A stretch of DNA of 64,000 bases from Clostridium_F caseinilyticum (lineage in GTDB: Bacteria; Bacillota; Clostridia; Clostridiales; Clostridiaceae): the NCBI RefSeq assembly GCF_046127645.1, contig NZ_CP175919.1; one strand, given 5' to 3'. A model generated the notes under the pieces. It ran no database searches. It was not told the DNA's origin and saw only the letters and a program-made list of their open reading frames with translations. Shown here piece by piece: positions 9,074-17,656 of this stretch (its first letter is position 1; every line of letters begins with the position of its first letter). The translations under genes and the position numbers were made by a program.

Positions 9074-9421
9074 TGCAATTATAGTAAAGCATGGGTAAAC
9101 ATAGTTTAGTATCCCTGCTTTTATTAGGTCTCCATTATTGTTGCTACGTAAACAAAAATGCCCATTCCTAGAGCAAAACACATACAGTCCATAGGTGATT
9201 GCGTAAATTTGGAGAAAGAGAATACAATAATGACGAGAGAGATTAGGAGGAAATTAAGTGAACGAGAACACAAAGATGTTAAGAGAGAATAGGAACTGAA
9301 AATACCCCATCATAAGTAATACTATATTCACAAAATACGTTATAATCAAAGAGGTAAGAAATATTTTAAGTATAAAATAAATAGTAGGTGTGTAAAAGAT
9401 ATTTAGGGAAGTGGGATTAAA
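9074..9421. other. Intergenic region with short peptide frame and promoter-like repeat
   Basis: A GGAGG site at about 9247 precedes a GTG that could start a 13-residue peptide; there is nothing else to support it. The right part is copy A of a dispersed promoter-like repeat. Confidence 0.5.
9293..9385 (+). repeat. Dispersed promoter-like repeat, copy A
   Basis: It shares CTGAAAATA, ATCATAAGTAATACTATATT and a TATAAT (9341-9346) with copies B and D, each upstream of a gene. TATAAT is followed about 75 bp later by the AraC-family start. Confidence 0.6.
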
Positions 9422-10258
9422 ATGATAATTAAAAAATCTTTGATAAATAAAAGTATTGAGTATATTTTACAGCATATAGATGAGGATATTTCTATTGAAG
9501 ATGTTGCTAATCACTGTAATTTTTCAAAATATCATTTTAGTAGAATGTTTAAAGAAGAAACAGGAATAAGTATTTATGCTTTTATCAAACGTATGAGAAT
9601 GGATCAAAGTTCAGTAAGTCTTAAGGTTGAAAAGGATAAAACTATTACTGATATTGGAGTCAATTATGGGTACAGTTCTTCAAATTATAGTTCAGCTTTT
9701 AGCAAGCAGTATAGTATTTGTCCATTGGAATTTAGAAAGGATATAAATTCAACATGTGTTTCTAATCCATTCTGTCCTAGTGAATATAACACCTTTAAAT
9801 CTTTTGAACATTATAATCAAAAGATTATTATAGAAAATCTAGCTGATTTTAAGGTAATCTATGAAAGATATATTGGAAATTATATTGATATAGGGAATAA
9901 TTGGTATAGTTTTATGAAACAGTACAAAACCTACATTAAACCAGATACACTTTTGATCGAAAAGTCTTATGATGATCCATCTATTACTGAATTAGAGAAG
10001 TGTATATATGATTTATGCATCACTGTTGGTGAAGATGTAGAGCTAGAAAATGTTACAACAATAAAAGGTGGTAAATTTGCAGTTTATCGTTTTAATGGAT
10101 ATATACATGATATTTTTGTGACATTTCAAGGAGTTTTTAATATTTGGCTTCCACGTAGTGGATATAAAATGGATGAAAGATATGGACTAGGCATTTATCA
10201 TAATATTGATAGAAAAAATAATCATGTTACTATGGATTTATGTATTGCTATTAAATAG
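9422..10258 (+). CDS. AraC-family regulator with GyrI-like effector domain
   Basis: Two helix-turn-helix motifs in the N-terminal 105 residues (IEDVANHCNFSKYHFSRMFK and ITDIGVNYGYSSSNYSSAFS) are followed by a GyrI-like small-molecule-binding domain (about 130-278, ending MDLCIAIK). This N-HTH plus GyrI order is common in drug-responsive regulators of the Rob/MarA-like type. It is transcribed from a spacer holding a dispersed promoter-like repeat. The adjacent downstream gene encodes a cysteine-rich protein of unknown role; no other target is obvious. Confidence 0.9.
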   Translation: MIIKKSLINKSIEYILQHIDEDISIEDVANHCNFSKYHFSRMFKEETGISIYAFIKRMRMDQSSVSLKVEKDKTITDIGVNYGYSSSNYSSAFSKQYSICPLEFRKDINSTCVSNPFCPSEYNTFKSFEHYNQKIIIENLADFKVIYERYIGNYIDIGNNWYSFMKQYKTYIKPDTLLIEKSYDDPSITELEKCIYDLCITVGEDVELENVTTIKGGKFAVYRFNGYIHDIFVTFQGVFNIWLPRSGYKMDERYGLGIYHNIDRKNNHVTMDLCIAIK

Positions 10259-10350
10259 AGCAAGAATTCAGAAGTAAAAAATTAAGACTTCCTTTATTAT
10301 GAAAATAGTGATAAAGCTATCACTAAATAAAATTAGAAAAGGGAGATTTT

Positions 10351-10899
10351 ATGTTTGATATAAGGAAAATCCAAGAGCATGTTATTTATGAAGCTGTAAA
10401 AAATGAGAGTAATGAAGATATTGCAAGAGAGGTTGTACATGGAAGAGAGGAAAGTAGTAAATCAGAGGATAATGCTGTATGGGTAAATTCTACAATGAAG
10501 AGATTAGAAAGCAAATTTGATAAGGTAACTACTAAGAAAATTAGAATGAAGTGTCAGTGTGGATATGGAATGGATAAAAAGTTAGAATTAGTGAAAGAAT
10601 TAATAGAATTATCATTAAGTTTAGAGGAGTTTGGAAATTTACAGAAAGCAAAAGATGCAGGGTTATTTTATGAAAATGGAGATCTTTATTTACAATTTAA
10701 TTTTTGTCCATGTCCAATGCTTGTAGATGTAGATAGGCTAGATTCAGATGTATGGTGTCAATGTACTACTGGATATAGTAAAGTATTATTTGAAAAAGCC
10801 TTTCAATGTAAAGTTAATGTTGAGTTATTAAGAAGTATAAAAATGGGTAATGAAAGATGCCTTATGAAAATAATTCCACAAGGGGTCATATGGAAATAG
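10351..10899 (+). CDS. Cysteine-rich protein, DUF6144-like
   Basis: I recognise the general look of clostridial DUF6144-type proteins but not a function. The 182-aa chain has conspicuous cysteine clusters: MKCQCGYGM near residue 70, FCPCPM near 128, and WCQCTTGY near 141. The C-terminal VNVELLRSIKMGNERCLMKI resembles the end of V4R or ATC-hydrolase-like domains. The cysteines could bind metal. The start has a GGGAG site. It follows the AraC gene on the same strand with a 90-bp gap that contains small hairpins. Confidence 0.6.
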   Translation: MFDIRKIQEHVIYEAVKNESNEDIAREVVHGREESSKSEDNAVWVNSTMKRLESKFDKVTTKKIRMKCQCGYGMDKKLELVKELIELSLSLEEFGNLQKAKDAGLFYENGDLYLQFNFCPCPMLVDVDRLDSDVWCQCTTGYSKVLFEKAFQCKVNVELLRSIKMGNERCLMKIIPQGVIWK

Positions 10900-10924
10900 A
10901 ATAAATCTCATTTTAACTGTTGAA

Positions 10925-11038
10925 ATTCGTTGCTATTTGTGGAGTAGAACTATAAAATATGTATATATTGAATCGTGGTACAACTATTATTTTACCGGTG
11001 AAGCATATCTATTGAGAACCAAAATTAAAAGAGAGTAG
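10925..11038 (+). pseudogene. Remnant of a DJ-1/PfpI-family gene
   Basis: A frame ending at TAG 11036-11038 reads IESWYNYYFTGEAY, which matches the C-terminal IESWYNYYSTSDPKY of the intact DJ-1/PfpI gene at 26674-27300. Just upstream, another frame reads VAICGVE, resembling that protein's nucleophile elbow GAICGAT. The intervening part is missing, so this is a deletion-scarred paralogue. Confidence 0.6.
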
Positions 11039-11104
11039 GTTTATGATTTATTGAATTTGGTATATAATATTATATAAATAACTTTCTTTTAGGAGGTACT
11101 TTAC

Positions 11105-11269
11105 ATGGAAAATAAGGATATTAATTTATATGATATTTTTACAAGATATTCCTATAATGATATTATGAAATTACTTCAAAGCTCAAAAACCAAAGAAGAA
11201 CAAGATTTTTATGCGAATTTATCCAACATTATATTACAACGAGAGCAAATGAAAGTTATAGGTAAATAA
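11105..11269 (+). CDS. Small protein upstream of zeta toxin, putative antitoxin
   Basis: A 54-residue acidic/helical protein starting MENKDINLYDIF and ending QMKVIGK, with a TTAGGAGG site 10 nt upstream. It ends one nucleotide before the start of a zeta-toxin-like reading frame, the typical two-gene layout of a toxin-antitoxin module. I do not recognise the sequence as epsilon or PezA, so the antitoxin assignment rests on position, size and helical character. Confidence 0.6.
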   Translation: MENKDINLYDIFTRYSYNDIMKLLQSSKTKEEQDFYANLSNIILQREQMKVIGK

Positions 11270-11270
11270 T

Positions 11271-11840
11271 ATGAAAAAGTACACTATATTTGCAGGAGTT
11301 AATGGAGCAGGAAAAACTTCTATATATAAATCTATTTATTATAATGAAAATATAGATGAAAAAAGAATAAACACTGATGAAATGGTTGCAAGAATAGGTT
11401 CTTGGCAAGATAATAATATTTAAATTAAATGTGCAAGAGAAGCTGTAAAATTAATAAAAAAATATATACTTGAAGGTATATCATTTAATCAAGAAACTAC
11501 TTTATCAGGGAAGAGTATAATTAGTAATATAAAGCTGGCAAAGGAAAAAGGATTTTATGTTACTATGAATTATATAGGGGTCGAAAGTGTTGATATTGCT
11601 AAAGAAAGAGTTGCAATACGAGTGAGCAAAGGTGGTCATGGAATACCAGATGAAGCTATAGAAAGAAGATATGGTGATTCATTAGCAAATTTGAATAAAG
11701 TAATCAGTATGTGTGATGAAATTAATATATATGATAATACGGAAATGTTTAAATTAGTAATGGTTGTTAACAATGGAGAAATAATTTGGAAAGATAGGAA
11801 TAGCCCTAATTGGTTAAATATAGATTTGAATAATAAGTAG
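11271..11840 (+). pseudogene. Zeta-toxin-family kinase interrupted by one stop codon
   Basis: The frame from ATG 11271 encodes Walker A GVNGAGKTS, NTDEMVARIG, then an in-frame TAA at 11421-11423 (codon 51), and continues in the same frame as IKCAREAVKLI, FNQETTLSGKS, RVAIRVSKGGHGIPDEAI, ERRYGDSLANL. Those are the hallmarks of zeta/AAA_33 kinases; zeta toxins phosphorylate UDP-activated amino sugars of peptidoglycan synthesis. Relatives typically have a glutamine before IKxAREAV, so a single C-to-T change (CAA to TAA) would explain the break. An internal ATG at 11565 could express only the C-terminal 91 residues. Confidence 0.8.
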
Positions 11841-11872
11841 TAGAAGTTGAGTAAATCTACTACTTATTTTTT
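11832..11872 (+). terminator. Terminator of the zeta-toxin module
   Basis: A perfect 13-bp stem, AATAAGTAGTAGA (11832-11844) with TCTACTACTTATT (11856-11868), followed by TTTT; it overlaps the stop codon. Confidence 0.85.
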
Positions 11873-11949
11873 GCTGAAAATTAATTAGGACTTGAAATTG
11901 AAATATTATTAATTATATTGTATATGGGGAAATCTAGCCTTTTTTACTT

Positions 11950-12075
11950 ACGGTGAGGTGAACCGTATCATAAGTAATACTACATTTACAAAATATGCTA
12001 TAATTAAATGAGAAAAATAATTTTTAAGTGTAAGACAAATAGTAATTTAAGGTCGATTATTATAAATAATAATTA
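11950..12075 (+). repeat. Dispersed promoter-like repeat, copy B
   Basis: It contains the TACGGTG/AACCGTA dyad, ATCATAAGTAATACTACATT, and TATAAT at 11999-12004 followed by AATTTTTAAGTGTAAGACAA, shared with copy D at 20036-20215. Confidence 0.65.
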
Positions 12076-12169
12076 ATAGAATAAAAAGAGGATATAATAC
12101 TATTAAGTTGATAAAAGGTTAGGAAGGATATAAAATTATATTATAAAAAATGTAGTGAGGTAACATTAA

Positions 12170-13462
12170 ATGAAACGAAAAGTTATGAAATGGCTAATGG
12201 ATTGGAAGAATAGCTCTAATAGAAAACCATTGATTTTACAAGGTGCTAGACAAGTTGGTAAGACATATTCTGCTTTATATTTTGGAAAACAATATTATGA
12301 TTCAGTAGTATATTTTAATTTTGAGAACAATAGTGAACTTATAAAAATATTTGAAAGGGATTTAGAACCAGAGAGAATAATAAGAGAGCTTTCTATAAAT
12401 AGTGGGAAAAGTATATTTAAAGAGAAAACATTAATTTTCTTTGACGAGATACAGGCCTGTGAAAGAGCCTTAACTTCATTAAAGTATTTTAATGAAAATG
12501 CAAATGAGTATCATATAATTGCAGCAGGAAGTCTTCTTGGAGTAGCTGTAAATAGAGATCAATATTCATTTCCAGTGGGAAAAGTTGATTTAAAAACTTT
12601 ATATCCACTTGATTTTGAAGAATTTTTAATGGCTATTAATGAAGAAAAATTAATAGAACTTATAAAAGAATCCTTTGAGAAGGATAGAGAGTTATCAATT
12701 CATAATAAAGCTATGGATTTATATAAGACTTATTTAGTGGTTGGAGGAATGCCCGCTGCAGTTAAAGAGTATATTGAAAAAAAAGATTTCGATTTTGTTC
12801 TTGCAACACAAAAAAGTATAAATGATTCTTATGTGGCAGATATGGCCAAGTATGCGACACCTCATGAAACTACTAGAATAATGGCTACATTTAATAGTAT
12901 TCCTGCTCAATTAGCTAAAGAAAATAAAAAGTTTCAATATAAAGTAATAAAATCAGGGGCTAGAGCCCATGAATATGAAACACCTGTAGAATGGTTAAGA
13001 GCTTCAGGAGTTATTTTAAAATGTACAAAGTGTAATGAGGGAAAATTACCTTTAGCAGCATATAGCGATTTTAATTCCTTTAAGATATATATAACTGATA
13101 CAGGCCTTTTATGCTCTAAATTTGGAATTCCAGCTAATGCAGTTTTATCAGATAGTATAGCATTTAATGATTTTAAGGGGGCATTAACAGAGAATTATGT
13201 CTGCTTTTCTTTAAATGCTAATGGATATATACCATATTATTGGGAGTCAAATGGAATTGCAGAAGTTGATTTTTTAATTCAAGATAAGAATGGATATATA
13301 ATACCAATAGAAGTAAAAGCAGCAGAGCATGTTAGGGCTAAGAGTTTACAACAATATATAAAAAAATATCAACCTAAATATGCTATAAGAGTATCTGGGA
13401 AAAACTTTGGCTTTGAAAATGGAATTAAGTCAATTCCACTTTATGCAACATTTTTAATTTAG
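12170..13462 (+). CDS. AAA ATPase with DUF4143 domain
   Basis: The N-terminal AAA_14 ATPase has Walker A GARQVGKT (about residues 26-33) and Walker B LIFFDEIQA, followed by the C-terminal DUF4143 domain with the PD-(D/E)xK-like signature EVDFLIQ...IPIEVKA. At 430 aa it is the normal family length. Such proteins are widespread and poorly understood, and are often near mobile or defence genes. The ribosome site is only TGAGG. It stands alone behind copy B of the dispersed repeat, which may supply its promoter. Confidence 0.88.
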   Translation: MKRKVMKWLMDWKNSSNRKPLILQGARQVGKTYSALYFGKQYYDSVVYFNFENNSELIKIFERDLEPERIIRELSINSGKSIFKEKTLIFFDEIQACERALTSLKYFNENANEYHIIAAGSLLGVAVNRDQYSFPVGKVDLKTLYPLDFEEFLMAINEEKLIELIKESFEKDRELSIHNKAMDLYKTYLVVGGMPAAVKEYIEKKDFDFVLATQKSINDSYVADMAKYATPHETTRIMATFNSIPAQLAKENKKFQYKVIKSGARAHEYETPVEWLRASGVILKCTKCNEGKLPLAAYSDFNSFKIYITDTGLLCSKFGIPANAVLSDSIAFNDFKGALTENYVCFSLNANGYIPYYWESNGIAEVDFLIQDKNGYIIPIEVKAAEHVRAKSLQQYIKKYQPKYAIRVSGKNFGFENGIKSIPLYATFLI

Positions 13463-13665
13463 AATAACTATGGTTCAGGGATATTCGATTATATTAGCAT
13501 AAGTTAGATAAATATTTATTCTGCTATAAATTGGTAGACTCCCATTGGTAGAATGTATTATAATTGGGTTTATAAGGTAATATGAATTTTAAAGTGATTA
13601 TTATTCTTATGTAGTAGATTTGATGAAAATTATATAATTGAATGTATGAAAGGGGTATAGTTTTT

Positions 13666-13692
13666 ATGAGAAGATATATTATTTATGCATAG
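13666..13692 (+). CDS. Eight-residue leader peptide
   Basis: AAAGGGG precedes ATG 13666, encoding MRRYIIYA and stopping at 13692, where the first arm of a 12-bp hairpin begins. It lies about 90 bp upstream of a CD3324-like gene and fits a translational or transcriptional attenuation leader. Confidence 0.5.
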   Translation: MRRYIIYA

Positions 13693-13773
13693 CAGAGGCT
13701 ATTGCATAACATTTAAAGATTAAAATTATAAAATAGCCTTTGCTAATCCTAAAATAAAATTATATTTAGGAGG
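13692..13773 (+). promoter_or_regulatory. Attenuator-like leader structure
   Basis: GCAGAGGCTATT (13692-13703) pairs with AATAGCCTTTGC (13732-13743) with one G-T wobble. CCTAAA (13748-13753) pairs with TTTAGG (13765-13770), which overlaps the AGGAGG ribosome site of the next gene. The leader peptide ends at the first arm, so ribosome position could change folding and release the site. Confidence 0.5.
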
Positions 13774-13781
13774 AGCATAAA

Positions 13782-14075
13782 ATGAGCTATTCAAATGCGA
13801 GAGATATTTTCCCTAATGATGTATTAGAAATAATTCAAAACTACATAGACGGGGAATACATTTATATACCGAAGAAAGAGGAAAATAAAATTGCATGGGG
13901 TGAACTAACCAAGAGTAAAAATGAGATTTCGAAGAGGAATACAAGTATATATGAAGATTATCTAAACGGAATGTCTACACAATTACTTTCAGAGAAGTAC
14001 TATTTGTCACCTAAAACTATACAAAGGATTGTTTCAGAAAAGAAAAAATGTCTTAACATAGAACGAGCTACCTAA
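13782..14075 (+). CDS. CD3324-like small HTH protein, copy 1
   Basis: The 97-aa protein has an N-terminal segment ending in YIDGEYIYIPKKEENK.AWGE and a C-terminal Mor/sigma-region-4-like helix-turn-helix (STQLLSEKYYLSPKTIQRIV). It is paralogous to the gene at 24479-24754 (QNYIDGGYIYIPKKNENKKSWGE). I recognise it as the CD3324 family of presumed DNA-binding proteins, function unknown. A strong AGGAGG site is partly sequestered in a hairpin. Both paralogues follow a leader peptide, suggesting inducible expression. Confidence 0.7.
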   Translation: MSYSNARDIFPNDVLEIIQNYIDGEYIYIPKKEENKIAWGELTKSKNEISKRNTSIYEDYLNGMSTQLLSEKYYLSPKTIQRIVSEKKKCLNIERAT

Positions 14076-14100
14076 TTTGTTTTAGGTGGCTCATCTTTGT
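14064..14100 (+). terminator. Terminator overlapping the stop codon of CD3324-like copy 1
   Basis: GAGCTACCTAA pairs with TTAGGTGGCTC, followed by ATCTTTGTTT. Confidence 0.7.
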
Positions 14101-14186
14101 TTATGAATTAAGTATGAGGTTGTTTGTAGAAATGTATTGATGTTACTATTAATGGGTATTAAGAATGATTTTGAGAGGTGATGATA

Positions 14187-15050
14187 ATGAAGTATACGTA
14201 TATTAAATCTTATAAAGATAATGATAAAATGCGTAAAAGCCTTAACGAATTGACTGAAAAGACTTTTGGCTTTAACTTTGAAAACTGGTATTCAAATGGT
14301 TTTTGGGGAGATAGGTTTATCCCACATTCTTTGGTAGATGGGAATAAGATTATAGCTCATGTATCTGTTAGTCTAATGGATTTCGATTTAGATGGTATAA
14401 AGAAACATTATATTCAAATTGGTACAGTTATGACAGATAAAGATTATCTCGGTCAGGGGTTGAGTCGTTACCTTATGCAAAGGGTAATTGATGAGTATAA
14501 AGAAAATTCAGATGGAATATATTTATTTGGGAATGATAGCGTTATAAATTTTTATCCTAAATTCGGATTTGTAAAAAGTAAGCAATATCAGTATAGCAAA
14601 GATATTTATTCAATAAATAATGTAAAGAAAATGCAACAGGTTGATGTATCTGACAAGGTTAAATGGGAAGATTTTTTTAACACTGTAAAGAATAGTGTAA
14701 GTAACGATAGGTTTACTATGGACAATCCAGGATTGATTGCATTTTGGACAAGATGGAGTAGCTCGGTTTATTATTTGGCTGAAGAGGGTACATATATTAT
14801 CGCAGATGTTGAAGGAGAGAATCTTTTTATTAAACAAATAATAGCGAATCATAAAGTGAACCTAGAAACAGTAATCAGTTCTTTTGGCAGCGATATAAAA
14901 AAGGTGACGCTTGGGTTTACACCCTATGATGTAACAGGATATACCATAGACGAATACCACGAAGAGGATTGCACATTATTTATTTTAGGAAAAGATTTAG
15001 AAAGCATCGAAAATAAAAAACTAATATTTCCAACTTTATCATATGCATAA
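14187..15050 (+). CDS. GNAT-family N-acetyltransferase
   Basis: The N-terminal GNAT domain (about residues 1-140) has the acetyl-CoA-binding strand and loop TVMTDKDYLGQGLSRYLMQRV and the C-terminal NFYPKFGFVK signature. The remaining 150 residues resemble the second half of Eis-like or bi-domain GNATs. I choose ATG 14187, 8 nt after GAGAGG; ATG 14181 and GTG 14178 are alternatives. The substrate is unknown; the neighbourhood of drug-response genes makes a resistance role possible but unproven. Confidence 0.88.
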   Translation: MKYTYIKSYKDNDKMRKSLNELTEKTFGFNFENWYSNGFWGDRFIPHSLVDGNKIIAHVSVSLMDFDLDGIKKHYIQIGTVMTDKDYLGQGLSRYLMQRVIDEYKENSDGIYLFGNDSVINFYPKFGFVKSKQYQYSKDIYSINNVKKMQQVDVSDKVKWEDFFNTVKNSVSNDRFTMDNPGLIAFWTRWSSSVYYLAEEGTYIIADVEGENLFIKQIIANHKVNLETVISSFGSDIKKVTLGFTPYDVTGYTIDEYHEEDCTLFILGKDLESIENKKLIFPTLSYA

Positions 15051-15231
15051 GCTGAATTACAAATTAAACTTATTTGTAGCTTTGGTCTTTTTATATGGTA
15101 TTTGAAATGTATAGAACAGCTGGATATTAAAGCAACCTCTAGTAAGGCTGTACTCGAAGACAAAATGAGTGGTTTCATATTGTACAAGCATGCTTATAAT
15201 ACTAATTATATTAATTGGAGGGAATGGGAAA

Positions 15232-15882
15232 ATGTCAATAGAACAAATGAGTGATTTTTTTACTGATCGTGTAGATATATATGATGAGCATATGATTAAA
15301 AACGTGGAAGGATGTAAAGAAGGCTATATCAAAATGGCAGAACTATTACCAAAAGAGGCTAATGAATTACTAGATTTAGGTTGCGGTACTGGATTAGAAC
15401 TTGATGAGATATTTAAAACTAAACCTTTTCTTAATGTAACTGGTATAGATTTGACTCAAGCAATGCTGGATAAACTAAAACAAAAACATCCTCACGAAAG
15501 TTTGTCGTTAATAAATGCAAGTTATTTTGATTATGATTTTGGTATTTCTAAATATGATGCAGCAGTATCTTTTCAAACTCTACACCATTTTTCACACGAA
15601 GACAAGATTAAATTGTATACAAAGATTTTAAATGCATTAAAAACTAATGGGCAATACATTGAATGTGATTATATGGTAGAAAGCCAGCAAGAGGAAGATT
15701 TTTATTATAGCGAAAATAAACGAATACGTAAAGAACAGAATATTCCTGATGGAGAATTTTATCATTATGATACGCCATGTACAGTTGATAATCAAATTAA
15801 GCTGTTATCTAAAGCTGGCTTCAAAGCTGTGAAAATGAACTGGAGTATGGAAAATACTACAATAATTGTTGCTAAAAAGTAA
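15232..15882 (+). CDS. Class I SAM-dependent methyltransferase
   Basis: A Rossmann-type methyltransferase of about 216 aa, with motif I LLDLGCGTGLELDEI, post-I VTGIDLTQAM, and the AVSFQTLHHFSHEDK region around motif IV. Start ATG 15232 follows GGAGGGAATGGGAAA; upstream in-frame codons lack a ribosome site. It follows the GNAT gene by about 180 bp on the same strand. The substrate cannot be inferred. Confidence 0.88.
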   Translation: MSIEQMSDFFTDRVDIYDEHMIKNVEGCKEGYIKMAELLPKEANELLDLGCGTGLELDEIFKTKPFLNVTGIDLTQAMLDKLKQKHPHESLSLINASYFDYDFGISKYDAAVSFQTLHHFSHEDKIKLYTKILNALKTNGQYIECDYMVESQQEEDFYYSENKRIRKEQNIPDGEFYHYDTPCTVDNQIKLLSKAGFKAVKMNWSMENTTIIVAKK

Positions 15883-15907
15883 GGTGGTTTCTTGGTAAAG
15901 GGTCTAC

Positions 15908-16030
15908 GTTATACCTATTACGGTGAACCGTACCATAAATAAATGAGGTTTTAGTCTTACCCATTGATATTGCTAAGATTAGGGTAGTTTAAGAAATGAA
16001 AATACCGTATCAGAAGTAAGATTGAATAAT
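15908..16030 (+). repeat. Dispersed promoter-like repeat, copy C
   Basis: It carries TACGGTGAACCGTACCATAA, GAGGTTTTAGTCTTA, CCATTGATAT and ACCGTATCAGAAGTAAG, in the same order as copy D; the TATAAT end is lost. Confidence 0.6.
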
Positions 16031-16049
16031 GTTTTCATAAGTAACAATA

Positions 16050-16086
16050 AATAATCCAAAGACATCTTAAATATCTTTGGATTATT
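16050..16086. terminator. Bidirectional terminator between convergent genes
   Basis: AATAATCCAAAGA (16050-16062) pairs perfectly with TCTTTGGATTATT (16074-16086) between the methyltransferase gene and the convergent PNPOx-like gene. Confidence 0.75.
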
Positions 16087-16096
16087 CATTATTATA

Positions 16097-16519
16097 CTAT
16101 AAAGTTATGGTGTTACTTTGATTGTAATCTAATGTAACAGTAGCTTTATTAAACAGTATTTCATAAAGAGATAATTGATTTCCAACCTCATTTATTGTGA
16201 TTTCATAATCAGGGATTTTTTTAATAAATTCATTTTTTAAATCAAATATCGTCAAATGACTTTTTTGAATGGTTGCATTGGTAACTCTAACATGTTCATT
16301 TCCAGCATGTGGTATAGTAGTAAATGCTACTGCATCATTTTTAGCAAATTCCTCAACCTTTGAATTATCTGAGAATGTTGAAAAGTATACTACGCCTTTT
16401 CTTGAAATATTGTAGTAAAAATTAACAATTCGAACATTTGGAATATTATCTACACTTGTTGCTAAAGCTAACTCCTTTTGAGATAGCATAATCCTATTAA
16501 ATTCTTGTGAAAAATTCAT
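16097..16519 (-). CDS. Pyridoxamine 5'-phosphate oxidase-like flavoprotein
   Basis: This 140-aa split-barrel protein shows LALATSVDNIPNVRIVNFYY, VYFSTFSDNSKVEEF and VAFTTIPHAGNEHVRV, typical of FMN/F420-binding PNPOx-like proteins. Many such proteins reduce or bind flavins and act on nitro or quinone compounds; the substrate here is unknown. It is divergent from a WYL-domain regulator 120 bp away, a common arrangement in which the regulator controls the enzyme. Confidence 0.82.
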   Translation of the reverse strand: MNFSQEFNRIMLSQKELALATSVDNIPNVRIVNFYYNISRKGVVYFSTFSDNSKVEEFAKNDAVAFTTIPHAGNEHVRVTNATIQKSHLTIFDLKNEFIKKIPDYEITINEVGNQLSLYEILFNKATVTLDYNQSNTITL

Positions 16520-16641
16520 TTGTAATCCTCCTATATATTAGGTATATTATTTCTAATAGATTAAATATATCACAGTAAATCTGACCACATTATGTCAAGG
16601 TTATAAAATAAATTTATATATGATTTCAAGGAGAGATATTA

Positions 16642-17574
16642 TTGAAAATAGATAGATTGATATCCATTATTATGGTGTTACTAAATAATGAAAGAATAAG
16701 TGCAATAAAATTAGCTGAGATGTTTGAAGTTACACCTAGAACCATTTATAGGGATATAGATACAATATCTTTAGCAGGGATACCAATAATTACTCATACT
16801 GGGGTAAATGGCGGTGTTAGTATAATGCCTGAATATAAAGTTGATAAAAAGTTTTTTACTGCTTCAGATATATCAACACTTCTAATGGGACTTTCTAGTG
16901 TTTCAACAACATTATCAAATAAAGAGATTATAGGTACATTAGAAAAAGTTAAAGGACTACTTCCTAAAGAACAAATTAGAGATTTAGAATTAAAGTCAAA
17001 TCAAATAACAGTTGATCTTACTACATGGATGGGGAATAAAAGTTTTTATCCAAAGCTTGAGAAAATAAAAAAGGCATTAAGTGAGAATAAATATTTATCC
17101 TTTGAATATTATGGAGGTAATAGAGAAAAAAATGAACGTTGCATAGAACCCTATAAATTAATATTAAAAGAAGCAAATTGGTATTTACAAGGATATTGTA
17201 TGTTAAGAAAAGATTTTAGAGTTTTCAAGTTATCTAGAATTTCAAATATTGAAATATTAGAGTCAACATTTATACCAAGAGAGTTTCAAGAAAAGAGATT
17301 AGATGGAAATGGATGGATAGATAAAAGACTTATTAAAATTAAGCTTTTAGTTGACTGGTCTCTTAGAGAACAAATGGTTGAAAGATGTGGAGAAGATAAT
17401 ATAGAAGCTTATGGAGATGATAAGTTTATTGTTGAATTTCCTTTTATAGAGGATGACTTAGGATATAATATTTTAATTGGATTTGGAGACAAATGTGAGT
17501 GTTTAGCTCCAGAAAATATACGCATAGAGCTTATTAAGCGTATTAAAAAATTGTTGCATGTTTATGAGAACTAA
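16642..17574 (+). CDS. WYL-domain transcriptional regulator (YafY-type)
   Basis: An N-terminal HTH_11 winged helix (ISAIKLAEMFEVTPRTIYRD, residues 18-37) and a central WYL domain (about 145-235; LSFEYYGG, EPYKLILKEANWYLQGYC) with a C-terminal WCX-like extension. Start TTG 16642 follows AAGGAGAG. It is divergent from the PNPOx-like flavoprotein gene, its most likely target. WYL regulators bind nucleotide or small-molecule ligands; none can be named here. Confidence 0.9.
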   Translation: MKIDRLISIIMVLLNNERISAIKLAEMFEVTPRTIYRDIDTISLAGIPIITHTGVNGGVSIMPEYKVDKKFFTASDISTLLMGLSSVSTTLSNKEIIGTLEKVKGLLPKEQIRDLELKSNQITVDLTTWMGNKSFYPKLEKIKKALSENKYLSFEYYGGNREKNERCIEPYKLILKEANWYLQGYCMLRKDFRVFKLSRISNIEILESTFIPREFQEKRLDGNGWIDKRLIKIKLLVDWSLREQMVERCGEDNIEAYGDDKFIVEFPFIEDDLGYNILIGFGDKCECLAPENIRIELIKRIKKLLHVYEN

Positions 17575-17656
17575 TATTTATGAGACAATAGAACTCTCCA
17601 CTATATCACCAGATTTTCCACAAGTGTTATGATAATAACATGGAGGTGCAAATAGT

